Assembly (NCBI GenBank): GCA_023150215.1
Contig: JAKLLJ010000003.1
Coordinates: 1-42,087 of the forward strand
Source of the DNA: Thauera sp.
GTDB lineage: Bacteria > Pseudomonadota > Gammaproteobacteria > Burkholderiales > Rhodocyclaceae
Reading direction: 5' to 3'
Length of the DNA stretch: 42,087 nucleotides
Shown: positions 24,780 through 34,150 of the stretch, one piece after another
Position numbering within the stretch: the first letter of the stretch is position 1
Layout: every line of letters begins with the position of its first letter
Position numbers and translations under genes: made by a program
The notes under the pieces: generated by a model
What the model was told of the DNA's origin: nothing
Seen by the model: only the letters and a program-made list of their open reading frames with translations
The model's database searches: none

Positions 24780-27209
24780 ATGGCCGATCTCGTGCCACTG
24801 CCGGCGACGGCATTGCGCAAGCGCTGCGACCCCGCCTGTTTCAGCTTCGAAACCACCGAATCCCTCGTCGATCACGCCGGCGACCTTGGGCAGGAGCGCG
24901 CCGTCGAGGCGATCCGCTTCGGCCTGGCGATGGGCCACACCGGTTATCACGTGTTCGTGCTCGGCGACGCCGGCAGCGGCAAGCACGCAACCACCTTCCG
25001 CCTGCTGCGCGAGCGCGCGGCGCGCGAGGCGGTACCGCCCGACCTGTGCTACCTGCACAACTTCGACGAGCCGCTCAAGCCGCAGCTGTTGACTCTGCCC
25101 GCGGGGCGGGGTGGCGCGCTGCGCACATGCATGCAGACCTTCATCCGCGATCTGGGCCCGGCGCTCGGCGCTGCACTCGACAGCGAGGCTCACGTCGATC
25201 GCGTCGAGTCCTTGCAGAGCGCACACAAGGCGCGCGAGGAGGCGGCCCTGCGCGAGCTCGGCCAGGCCTGCGGCGCCGAAGGCATTTCGCTGTTGCAGAC
25301 CCCCGAAGGTTTCGTGTTCGCACCCACGAGCGCGGGCGAGGCGATGTCGCCGGACGCCTTCGAGGCGCTGCCCGAGGACGAGCGCAAGGCGATCGAGGCA
25401 CGCATCGGCGGATGGAGCGACCGCCTCGAGGACCTGCTCAACGACTTTCCCGGCTGGCGCAAGTCGGTGCGCGAATCGATCGAGCGCGCCGAGCGCGAGG
25501 TGCTCGGGCCGGCAGTTGCCCACCTGCTGCGCGAAGTGCGCGAGGCGCACGAGGACCTCAGCGAGGTGCTCGCCTTCCTCGATGCGGTCGAGCGCGATGT
25601 GCTCGACAGCGCGATTCGCGGCACGATGCTCGACGAGGAAGACGACGAGGCGCCCGAGCCCGAGGAAAACACCCGCTACCACCGCTACCAGGTCAAGCTG
25701 CTGGTCGATCATGGCGCGTCACAGGGCGCGCCGGTGGTGTTCGAGAACAACCCGGGCTACGGCAACCTGATCGGCCGCATCGAGCACGTCATACAGCAGG
25801 GCAATCAGGTGAGTCACTTCAACCTGATCCGCGCCGGGGCGCTGCACCGCGCCAATGGGGGCTACCTGGTGCTCGACGCCGAGCGCCTGCTCTCGCAGCC
25901 CTTTGCGTGGGAAGGCCTCAAGCGCTGCCTGCGCGCGGGCGAGATCCGCATCGAGCCGCCGGCCGAGGCGCAGGGCTGGAGCGGGGCGTTGACCCTGGAG
26001 CCGGAGGCGGTGCCGAGCGCGCTCAAGGTGGTGCTGATCGGCGACCGCGAGGTCTACTACCTGCTGATGGAGCACGATCCGGAGTTCGCCGACCTCTTCA
26101 AGGTGGCGGCCGACTTCAACGACGACATCCTGCGCACGCCCGAGAACGAATGCGAGTACGCCCGCCTGATGGCGCTGCTCGCACGCGGCGCGAAGCTGCT
26201 GCCGGTCGAGCGCAGCGGCGTAGCGCGCCTGGTGGAACAAGCCTCGCGCCTGGCGGACGACGCCGGGCGCCTGTCGCTCAACACGCGCGCGCTGTCCGAC
26301 CTGATGCGCGAAGCCGATTTCCACGCCCGCCAGAAGGGCCTCGCCGCCACCGGCCGCAGCGAAGTCGAGGACGCCCTCGCCGCGCGTGCGCGGCGTGCCA
26401 ACCGCTATCCGACGCGGGTGCTGGAGTCCATTCTCGAAGGCACGACGCTGATCTCCACCGATGGCGAGCGCGCCGGCCAGATCAACGGCCTGGTGGTGAT
26501 CGAGCTCGCCGGCGAGCACTTCGGCCATCCGGTGCGCATCACCGCCACGGTGCGCATGGGCGAAGGCGACGTGGTCGACATCGAGCGCGAGACCGAGCTC
26601 GGCGGCGCGATCCACTCCAAGGGCGTGCTGATCCTGTCGGCCTTCCTCGCCGCGCGCTACGCGCGCCACCAGCCGCTGTCGCTGTCGGCCAGCCTGGTCT
26701 TCGAGCAGTCGTACGCGCCGGTCGAAGGCGACTCCGCCTCGCTCGCCGAGCTATGTGCGCTGCTGTCGGCGCTGACCCAGGTGCCGATCCAGCAGCGTTT
26801 CGCGATCACCGGCTCGGTGAACCAGTTCGGCGAAGTGCAGGTGATCGGTGGCGTCAATGAGAAGATCGAAGGCTTCTTCGACCTGTGCAGCGCGCGCGGG
26901 CTGGACGGCTCGCACGGCGTGGTGATCCCGGCGGCGAGCGCGCGCCACCTGATGCTGCGCGAGGACGTGGTGCAGGCGGCGGCCGAAGGGCGCTTCACGA
27001 TCCATGCGGTGAAGACGGTGGACGAGGCCATGACCGTGCTGACCGGCGTCGAGGCCGGTGAACCCGATGCCAAGGGGGTGATCCCAAAGGGTACGCTGAA
27101 CCACAAGATCGCCACCGTGCTCGCCGAGATGACCGCGGCACGGCATGCGTATTCGGATGGCGAAGGTGCCGCCGGCGCCCGCCAGCATCGCAGGCGCCAC
27201 GGCGTCTGA
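24780..27209 (+). CDS. Lon-like ATP-binding protease (S16, LonH/YcbZ-type)
   Basis: VLGDAGSGKHATTFRLL Walker A, GGYLVLDAERLL, C-terminal S16 domain with VEGDSASLAEL and TGSVNQFGEVQVIGGVNEKIEGFFDLC. Confidence 0.9.
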   Translation: MADLVPLPATALRKRCDPACFSFETTESLVDHAGDLGQERAVEAIRFGLAMGHTGYHVFVLGDAGSGKHATTFRLLRERAAREAVPPDLCYLHNFDEPLKPQLLTLPAGRGGALRTCMQTFIRDLGPALGAALDSEAHVDRVESLQSAHKAREEAALRELGQACGAEGISLLQTPEGFVFAPTSAGEAMSPDAFEALPEDERKAIEARIGGWSDRLEDLLNDFPGWRKSVRESIERAEREVLGPAVAHLLREVREAHEDLSEVLAFLDAVERDVLDSAIRGTMLDEEDDEAPEPEENTRYHRYQVKLLVDHGASQGAPVVFENNPGYGNLIGRIEHVIQQGNQVSHFNLIRAGALHRANGGYLVLDAERLLSQPFAWEGLKRCLRAGEIRIEPPAEAQGWSGALTLEPEAVPSALKVVLIGDREVYYLLMEHDPEFADLFKVAADFNDDILRTPENECEYARLMALLARGAKLLPVERSGVARLVEQASRLADDAGRLSLNTRALSDLMREADFHARQKGLAATGRSEVEDALAARARRANRYPTRVLESILEGTTLISTDGERAGQINGLVVIELAGEHFGHPVRITATVRMGEGDVVDIERETELGGAIHSKGVLILSAFLAARYARHQPLSLSASLVFEQSYAPVEGDSASLAELCALLSALTQVPIQQRFAITGSVNQFGEVQVIGGVNEKIEGFFDLCSARGLDGSHGVVIPAASARHLMLREDVVQAAAEGRFTIHAVKTVDEAMTVLTGVEAGEPDAKGVIPKGTLNHKIATVLAEMTAARHAYSDGEGAAGARQHRRRHGV

Positions 27210-27226
27210 CGCGCTGGCCGAAAAGC

Positions 27227-27412
27227 TTCGCGGCTGCCGCCGCTCCTACAAGCGTCGCCACCGCGCGGCGGTCGTGTAGGAGCGCCGGAAGGCGCGAACA
27301 GCGGCGTTGCAGCGATGCAAGGGGCTGTCGAGCCGTGGTGTTCGCGGCTGCCGCCGCTCCACATGCGTAGGCACCTCGTGGCGCCCCTGTAGGAGCGCCG
27401 GAAGGCGCGAAC
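27227..27412. repeat. REP/BIME cluster G (4 units)
   Basis: Alternating ttcgcggctgccgccgctcc and gtaggagcgccggaaggcgcgaac at about 27227, 27274, 27341 and 27388. Confidence 0.9.
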
Positions 27413-27446
27413 CTTCCTCACCATCGATCACGCATGGCGGATCCCG

Positions 27447-28058
27447 TTATCGCCCGCCTCCGGTCAGCCGCGCCAGCTGCCGGTCGTGCATCCGGCCCAG
27501 CAGCCCTTGCGCCAGCATCGCCCCCAGCAGCGCCATCAGCATGTCGGCTTGCGCGTCCCACGGGTCGCCCTGCATGCCGACGAACTCCACTGCACCGCCC
27601 GCCCACAGTTCGGCAGCCGCCCACTCGACCAGTTCATACAGCCCACTGATTCCGACGCAGCTCAGCGTGACCAGGAAGAACAACCACTTGCCCGGTCGCA
27701 GCGGCGAGGTGCGCAGCAGCAGCTCGCGCCCGAGGATCGCCGGGGTGGCGCCCTGGAAGAAGTGGCCGAAGCGGTCATAGGGGTTGCGCGCTAGATCGAA
27801 CCAGTCCTGCACGGTGAAGCCGATCGGTACGCGTGCGTAGGTGTAGGCGCCGCCGAGGATCAGGATCAATGAGAAGAACGCGATCAGGGCGTAACACAGC
27901 GGGGTCAATGGAAAGCGTCGCGCGCTGGCGGCGAGGATGGGCAGCGCGATCAGCACCGGGGCGACCTCCGCCCACCACACCCCGCGGTCGTGGGGCGAGA
28001 CCCCCGAGGCGAGGAGGGCGGCGAGGACGACGACCAGCAAGACGATTCGCAAGCGCAT
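27447..28058 (-). CDS. DUF2238 (YjdF-like) membrane protein
   Basis: NPYDRFGHFFQGATPAILGRELLLR, SGLYELVEWAAAELWAG and FVGMQGDPWDAQADMLMALLGA. Confidence 0.85.
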   Translation of the reverse strand: MRLRIVLLVVVLAALLASGVSPHDRGVWWAEVAPVLIALPILAASARRFPLTPLCYALIAFFSLILILGGAYTYARVPIGFTVQDWFDLARNPYDRFGHFFQGATPAILGRELLLRTSPLRPGKWLFFLVTLSCVGISGLYELVEWAAAELWAGGAVEFVGMQGDPWDAQADMLMALLGAMLAQGLLGRMHDRQLARLTGGGR

Positions 28059-28111
28059 GATGTGTGGCGTGGCGGTGGGGACAAGGGACGATCGCGGTAC
28101 CGAAGTGGTCT

Positions 28112-29482
28112 TCAGACCCAGTCACACTCGCAGGTGAAGTGGCGCAGGAAGGGCGGTTGCTTGGTGATGCGCACGCCGCGGATCCGCTTCGCGTCATCCT
28201 TGACTTCGGCGATCACCTCGGCAGCGTAGTCGAAATGCGACTGGGTGTACATGCGGCGCGGGAAGGCGAGGCGCACCAGCTCCATGCTGTGGAAGCTCTC
28301 GGTGCCGTCGGCGCGACGCTTGCCGAACATCACCGAGCCGATCTCCACACCGCGGATGCCGCCCTGCAGGTAGAGCGCATTGCACAGCGCCCAGGCCGGA
28401 TAGTGCTCGACCGGCATGTCGGGCAGGATGCTGCGCGCGTCGACGTACACCGCATGTCCGCCGGTGGGGCGGACGATGCCGATGCCGGCGGCCTCGAGCC
28501 GTTCGCCGAGGTATTCGGCGGTGCGCAGGCGGTAGCGCAGGTAGTCCTCGTCGATGCCCTCGAGCAGGCCGACGGCGAGCGCCTCGAGATCGCGCCCGGC
28601 AAGCCCGCCATAGGTGGGAAAGCCTTCGGTAAGGATCAGCATGTTGCGCGCCGCGTCCATCCATTCCTCGCTGCGCAGCACGATGAAGCCGCCGATGTTG
28701 ACCATGCCATCCTTCTTCGCGCTCATCGTGCAGCCGTCGGCGAGCGAGAACATCTCCTGCACGATGGCCTTGACCGGCACTTCGGCGTAGCCCGGCTCGC
28801 GCAGCTTGATGAACATCGCGTTCTCGGCGAAACGGCACACGTCCATGATCAGCGGCTTGCCGTGACGATGCAGCAACTCGGAATAGGCGCGCAGGTTGGC
28901 CATCGACACCGGCTGGCCGCCGCCGGTGTTGTTCGTGACCGTGATCATGCCGAAGGGGATGTGCTCGCCGCGGCGGCGCAGCAGGTCCTCGACGCGATCG
29001 AGATCGATGTTGCCCTTGAAGGGATGGATCAGCGCCGGCTGCAGGCCCTCGGGGATGACGAGGTCGAGCGCCTCGACGCCGAGGTATTCGAGATTGGCGC
29101 GGGTGGTGTCGAAGTGACAGTTGTTCGGCACCACCTCGCCCTTCTTGCACACTGCGGTGAACAACACCTTCTCGGCCGCTCGCCCCTGGTGGGTGGGCAG
29201 GAAGTGCGCCATGCCGGTGAGTTCGCGGATCACCGCCTGCAGGCGGTAGAAGCTGCGCGCGCCGGCATAGCTCTCGTCCCCTTCCATGATCGCCGCCCAC
29301 TGCCGGCTCGACATCGCACCGGTGCCGGAGTCGGTCAGCCAGTCGATGAGCACGTCCTCGGCGCGCAGGCGGAACACGTTGCGCCGTGCTTCGTCCAGCA
29401 GGCGCTCGCGCTCGGCGCGCGTGGTCATGCGGATCGGCTCCACACTCTTGATGCGGAAGGGTTCGATCAGGGTCCTGGGCAT
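28112..29482 (-). CDS. tnaA: tryptophanase / tyrosine phenol-lyase family beta-eliminating lyase, probable tryptophanase
   Basis: PLP motif TMSAKKDGMVNIGGF; family landmarks LTDSGTGAMS, PTHQGRAAEKV, GGQPVSMANL and EGFPTYGGLAGRD; FDTT and VEIGS favour tryptophanase. Confidence 0.75.
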   Translation of the reverse strand: MPRTLIEPFRIKSVEPIRMTTRAERERLLDEARRNVFRLRAEDVLIDWLTDSGTGAMSSRQWAAIMEGDESYAGARSFYRLQAVIRELTGMAHFLPTHQGRAAEKVLFTAVCKKGEVVPNNCHFDTTRANLEYLGVEALDLVIPEGLQPALIHPFKGNIDLDRVEDLLRRRGEHIPFGMITVTNNTGGGQPVSMANLRAYSELLHRHGKPLIMDVCRFAENAMFIKLREPGYAEVPVKAIVQEMFSLADGCTMSAKKDGMVNIGGFIVLRSEEWMDAARNMLILTEGFPTYGGLAGRDLEALAVGLLEGIDEDYLRYRLRTAEYLGERLEAAGIGIVRPTGGHAVYVDARSILPDMPVEHYPAWALCNALYLQGGIRGVEIGSVMFGKRRADGTESFHSMELVRLAFPRRMYTQSHFDYAAEVIAEVKDDAKRIRGVRITKQPPFLRHFTCECDWV

Positions 29483-29825
29483 GCTGGGTGCTCCTTGCAA
29501 GGGTGAGGTGAGCAACTTAGCGCCAGGCGATGGGGCGTGGTGTCGGTTATCTGCAACAGAGGCATGTGTGTGGCAAATCCGTTCGGCGTGCGGCGGTTCT
29601 CGTCGGCGCGGCGCACGGCACGGCCCCTTCTTGCGCGTGGACCGCGTGGGCGGATGGCCGCAGCACGTTCGATTGCAGGTGGACTGATCTTCGAGGCGCG
29701 CCAATGATGCATAATTATCGGATGATTGCGCGCGCACCTTCCACTTTGTCGCACCCTTGCCCGACGATGGCAGCCGTGCGCTTGTTCCTGCACGCGCCCG
29801 GACGCGGAGGCGTGGGCGGTCGGTC

Positions 29826-31982
29826 ATGAGCATGCTCCTGTCTGCGTCGGCGGGTTTTCGGTACCCGCTGTGGTCGATGATCGCGCTCGCGCTCCTGTTC
29901 GTGCTCAGCCTCGTGTTGCCATCTGCACGCATTGTTGACGATCCGCTGCATTACCTGCCGCTGCATACCGCCCTCGAGACCTTCGCGATCGCCATCGCGG
30001 GCATCGTGTTCGCGCTTGGCTGGAACCTGCGCCGAACGCACCGCGGCGGTCGCCTGCTGTGGCTCGGTGCGGCGAGCCTGGCGGTCGGGCTGCTGGACTT
30101 TGCGCATCTACTGTCCTTCCCGGGCATGCCGCCGTTTTTCACGCCGAACAGTGCGGACAAGGCGATCCACTTCTGGCTGATGGCACGTCTCGTCGGTGCG
30201 CTCGCCCTGCTCGCCCATGCACTGCTCCCCGAGCGTGAGGGTTCCGGCAAGACCGGCACGGCGGCCACGCTGAGCGCGATCGCGCTCGCGGTGCTGTGGA
30301 GCTGGGTCGTGCTCGCCCATCCGGATGCCTTGCCGGCCGGGTTCGTGGAAGGCCGCGGGGTGACGCCATTCAAGTCGGGTGCCGAGCACGCGCTCGCTGC
30401 ACTCTACCTGCTGGCGGCGGTCCTGCTCTGGTGCAGGGCGCGCGCCGACCGCGAAGCGGTGGCGGGCTGGCTCGCTGCAGCGGCGTTCACGATGACGCTC
30501 GCCGAGCTGCACTTCGCCCGCTATGCGGAGGTGGACGATCTCTACAACGCCCTCGGTCACCTCTACAAGTTTGTCGCCTTCGCGATGATCTACCGTGCAG
30601 TGTTCGTCTCCGGGGTGCGCGCGCCACAGCGTGCGCTCGAAGCGGAACGGGCGCTGCTACGCGGGCTGATCGATTCGGTGCCCGACCTGATTGCCTTTCG
30701 CGACCCGAGCGGCAGCTACCTCGGTTGCAACAAGGCCTTTGCCGATGCCTATGGCCTGGCCGAGGGCGAGCTCGTGGGGCGTCGCGATGCCGAGGTTTTC
30801 CAGGGTCGCCTGCCGCTGCCCGGGGCCGGGCTCGGGCCGGTGTCCACTGCCGAGCGCCACGAAGAATGGCTGGAAGCCGCCGACGGCACGCTGCGCCTGC
30901 TCGACACCTTGCGCACGCCGTATTTCGATGCGGCAGGCGCGCAGCTGGGCGAGATCCGCATCAGTCGGGACTTCACCGAGCGGCGCAAGGTGCGCGAACA
31001 GATCGCGGAGCGCGAGCGCAGGCTGATGCTGGCGCTCGAGGGCGCCGAGCTCGGCTTGTGGGATTGGGATGTGCCGAGCGGCAGGGCGACGTTCAGCCCG
31101 GTGTGGGGGCGCATGCTCGGCTATGCGGCAGACGAACTGCCTTGCGACGTTTCGAGCTGGGAGTCGCTGGTGCATGCCGATGACTGGCGCGACATCCGCG
31201 CGTCGCTCGAGCCTCACCTGCGCGGCATCATCGACGCCTACCGCGCCGAGTATCGCCTGAAGCACAAGAGCGGGCACTGGGTGTGGGTGCTCGCCGCGGG
31301 GCGGGTGCTCGAGCGCAGCGAGTCCGGCGAACCCTTGCGCATGGTCGGCATCCACCAGGACATCTCACAGCGCAAGGCGATGGAAGAGAGTCTGCTCCAG
31401 CTCGCCACCAGCGATCCGCTCACCGGGGTATGGAACCGGCGTCACTTCGTCGAGGTGGTGCGCAGCGAGCTGGGCCGCGTGCGCCGCAACCAGTCGCCGG
31501 CGGGGCTGCTGCTGCTCGATCTCGACTTCTTCAAGCGCGTCAATGACACCCACGGACACGCGGCCGGAGACGAGGTGCTGCGACACTTCACCGCGACGGT
31601 GAGCGCGCAGTTGCGCGAGGCGGACGTCTTCGCCCGCCTCGGCGGAGAGGAGTTTGCCATCCTGCTGCCCTGCATCGATGCGATCGGAACACTGAGCGTC
31701 GCCGAGCGCGTGCGAAGCAGGGTGGCGACAACGCCGGCGACGATCGGCTCGGGGCCCTTGCACTTTTCGGTCAGCATCGGGGCGACGATGCTCGAAGCGA
31801 CCGATGAGGGCTATGAGGCGGCCTATGCACGCGCCGACGAGGCGCTCTATGCGGCCAAGGACGCCGGGCGCAATCGCGTGGTGCTGGCGCCGGCCGGCGC
31901 GATGGAGGGCTCTTCCGCGCTGGGCGCCCCGGCGGCGGCCGGGGACGGCCCGACCGCCACGGCGCTCGCGGATCAGCGGTAA
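29826..31982 (+). CDS. MASE3-PAS-PAS-GGDEF diguanylate cyclase
   Basis: N-terminal multi-TM MASE3-like region; PAS/PAC segments; GGDEF domain with RLGGEEFAILLPC and an RxxD I-site (READ) five residues upstream. Confidence 0.85.
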   Translation: MSMLLSASAGFRYPLWSMIALALLFVLSLVLPSARIVDDPLHYLPLHTALETFAIAIAGIVFALGWNLRRTHRGGRLLWLGAASLAVGLLDFAHLLSFPGMPPFFTPNSADKAIHFWLMARLVGALALLAHALLPEREGSGKTGTAATLSAIALAVLWSWVVLAHPDALPAGFVEGRGVTPFKSGAEHALAALYLLAAVLLWCRARADREAVAGWLAAAAFTMTLAELHFARYAEVDDLYNALGHLYKFVAFAMIYRAVFVSGVRAPQRALEAERALLRGLIDSVPDLIAFRDPSGSYLGCNKAFADAYGLAEGELVGRRDAEVFQGRLPLPGAGLGPVSTAERHEEWLEAADGTLRLLDTLRTPYFDAAGAQLGEIRISRDFTERRKVREQIAERERRLMLALEGAELGLWDWDVPSGRATFSPVWGRMLGYAADELPCDVSSWESLVHADDWRDIRASLEPHLRGIIDAYRAEYRLKHKSGHWVWVLAAGRVLERSESGEPLRMVGIHQDISQRKAMEESLLQLATSDPLTGVWNRRHFVEVVRSELGRVRRNQSPAGLLLLDLDFFKRVNDTHGHAAGDEVLRHFTATVSAQLREADVFARLGGEEFAILLPCIDAIGTLSVAERVRSRVATTPATIGSGPLHFSVSIGATMLEATDEGYEAAYARADEALYAAKDAGRNRVVLAPAGAMEGSSALGAPAAAGDGPTATALADQR

Positions 31983-32986
31983 CCGGCGCGGTCGAAGATA
32001 CGCTGGGCTTCGGCGATCGTGTCGGCGAGCTCGCCGATCGGCAGCGTGTCGGCCTTGAAATCACCCAGCGTGGTGAGCGCCGGATTGGCCACCTTCACGC
32101 TCGGTACCGCCGGCCATTCGTTGTTGCCGTTGGCGAAGTATTGCTGCGCCTGATCCGAGGCGAGGTATTCCAGGAATTTGACCGCTGCGTCCTTGTTGGG
32201 CGCGTGCTTGAGCATGCCGGCGCCGGACACGTTGATGTGCGTGCCCCAGCTCGCCTGGTTGGGCCACACGGCCTTGATCTTCGCGACCACGGCCTGGTCC
32301 TCGGGTTTCGTGGAGTTCATCAGGCGGGCGAGGTAGTAGCTGTTGGCGATCGCGACCCCGCACTCACCCGCTGCCACCGCACGGATCTGGTCGGTGTCGC
32401 CGCCCTTGGGTGCGCGCGCGAAGTTGGCGACGATCCCCTTGGCCCAGTTCTCGGTGGCTTGTGCGCCGTTGTGCTTGACCATCGCCGCGCCCAGCGACAG
32501 GTTGTAGGGATGGCTGCCCGAGCGCGTGCATACCTGACCCTTCAGGGCGGGGTCGGCGAGTTGCTCGTAGGTCTGGACCTGCTCGGCCTTGACCGTCTCG
32601 GGGTTATAGACGATCACGCGTGCGCGGGTCGAATACGAGAACCAGTTCGGCGCACGCAGGTGCGCAGGTATGCGCGCTTCGAGTTCGGCCGATTTCACCG
32701 GCGCGAAGATGCCGAGTTCGTCCGCCTTTGCCAGGCGCGAAGCGTCGACGGTGACGAAGACGTCGGCGGGGCTGTTGGCCCCTTCGGTGCGGATGCGCTC
32801 GAGCAGTTCGTCTTCCTTGGCTTCGATGCGGTTGATCTTGATCCCGGTCTGCTTGGTGAAGTTGCCGTACAGCTCCTCATCAGTCTGATAGTGGCGGGCA
32901 GAGTAGATGTTGAGCTCGGCGGCGGAGGCAGCACCGGCGAACCCGAACGCGGCGAGGAGGGAGGCGAGAACGGCTTTCTTCATCAT
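31973..32986 (-). CDS. Fe(3+) ABC transporter substrate-binding protein (FbpA/FutA-like)
   Basis: Signal peptide then ELNIYSARHYQTDEELYGNFTKQTGIKINRIEAKEDELLERIRTEG...GVAIANSYYLARL. Confidence 0.9.
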   Translation of the reverse strand: MMKKAVLASLLAAFGFAGAASAAELNIYSARHYQTDEELYGNFTKQTGIKINRIEAKEDELLERIRTEGANSPADVFVTVDASRLAKADELGIFAPVKSAELEARIPAHLRAPNWFSYSTRARVIVYNPETVKAEQVQTYEQLADPALKGQVCTRSGSHPYNLSLGAAMVKHNGAQATENWAKGIVANFARAPKGGDTDQIRAVAAGECGVAIANSYYLARLMNSTKPEDQAVVAKIKAVWPNQASWGTHINVSGAGMLKHAPNKDAAVKFLEYLASDQAQQYFANGNNEWPAVPSVKVANPALTTLGDFKADTLPIGELADTIAEAQRIFDRAGYR

Positions 32987-33029
32987 GTTGGCGAACCTTC
33001 AGGTGTGTTGGCGACGGAAGGATACTAAC

Positions 33030-33090
33030 GATAAAGATTCGCAGTTGCAAATAGATCGCATTAGCGGCATTATTGTTGCGAATCGTTCTC
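33030..33090. promoter_or_regulatory. candidate Fur-box pair in divergent intergenic region
   Basis: gataaagattcgca (33030-33043) is the near-perfect inverse (12/14) of tgcgaatcgttctc (33077-33090); the latter resembles Fur-box half-sites. Lies between the iron SBP and the DUF2325 gene. Confidence 0.55.
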
Positions 33091-33104
33091 AACAAGGAAT
33101 TTTC

Positions 33105-33446
33105 ATGAATGCCCTGCTCGTCGGTGCCGACCGTCTTGGCAACATCCCGGACGTGCTGCAAAACTTCGGTATCCGTATCGCCGCTCACGTGAGTGGACGA
33201 GACACCACCCACCAGCGCCGCAGCGCACCCCTACCGAGCGGCATCGGGCTGGTGATCCTGTTTACCGACTTCCTCGGCCATAACGTGATGCAGCGCTTTC
33301 GCGAAGCTGCGGGCAAGCAGGGCGTACAGGTGGTGTGCTGCAGACGGTCGACCTGCGCCCTGCAGCAGGCGCTCGATCGCCAGGTCGGCAGCCGCTGCAG
33401 CGAATGTCCGCAGGCATGTGCCCACAAGGAAGGCCGCCGCCGATGA
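33105..33446 (+). CDS. DUF2325 family protein, Cys-rich C-terminus
   Basis: MNALLVGADRLGNIPDVLQNFGIRIAAHVSGRD...VVCCRRSTCALQQALD...CSECPQACAHKEG; aaggaa RBS upstream. Confidence 0.8.
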   Translation: MNALLVGADRLGNIPDVLQNFGIRIAAHVSGRDTTHQRRSAPLPSGIGLVILFTDFLGHNVMQRFREAAGKQGVQVVCCRRSTCALQQALDRQVGSRCSECPQACAHKEGRRR

Positions 33447-33461
33447 GCGTGGCGGGCAGAC

Positions 33462-33505
33462 GCACAATGATAAAGGCCCGGACATCCGGGCCTTTATCAT
33501 TGTGC
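33462..33505. terminator. bidirectional terminator hairpin
   Basis: Perfect inverted repeat gcacaatgataaaggcccgga-ca-tccgggcctttatcattgtgc (21-bp arms) between convergent genes. Confidence 0.85.
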
Positions 33506-33512
33506 TGGCGGG

Positions 33513-34082
33513 TCAGCGCGCGCTGACCAGTTGTGTGCTGATGCCGAGCGCGTCTTCGTCCACGAGGCGACGGGCGCCGTTGAAGCGTTTTGCCCAATAA
33601 GCCGTCGCGATGTTCTCGACGCGCACTCGACCGCCGCTCGACGGGGCATGCACGAACTTGCCGTCGCCGAGGTAAATGCCGACATGGGAAAAGGTGCGAC
33701 GCATGGTGTTGAAGAACACCAGGTCACCAGGCTGCAGGTCATGCTTGCCGATCTTGTCGCCCAGATCGGCCATTTCGCGCGCCGTGCGCGGCAGATCGAG
33801 GCCCACCGCGTTGCGGAACACATTGAGCACGAGACCGCTGCAGTCGAGCCCGGTTGCGGGAGAGGTCCCGCCAAAGCGATAACGGATGCCAAGATAGGAC
33901 AGGGCTTCGTCGGCAAGTTGCTCCGCTGCGCTGGCGTATTCGTCTAGGGCGGAACGCTCGACCTGCGCGCCGGCCGCAAGGGCCTTGGCGGGCTCGGCAG
34001 CCTGCGCGGGTAGCGCGATGGCAAGCGCCGCGAGCAGGGCGAGAAGGGGTGTCCGGAAATGCATTCGGCGCAATATACGCAT
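33513..34082 (-). CDS. NlpC/P60 (C40) family cell-wall peptidase
   Basis: Signal peptide; GLDCSGLVLNVF, PGDLVFFNT and FSHVGIYLGDGKFVHAPSSGGRV. Confidence 0.9.
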   Translation of the reverse strand: MRILRRMHFRTPLLALLAALAIALPAQAAEPAKALAAGAQVERSALDEYASAAEQLADEALSYLGIRYRFGGTSPATGLDCSGLVLNVFRNAVGLDLPRTAREMADLGDKIGKHDLQPGDLVFFNTMRRTFSHVGIYLGDGKFVHAPSSGGRVRVENIATAYWAKRFNGARRLVDEDALGISTQLVSAR

Positions 34083-34150
34083 GTGACCTCGGCGTGTAAA
34101 GGAGAACGTCTGCCGGCCTTGCCCGGCAGGGCTCCGTGCCGCCCGAGGCT

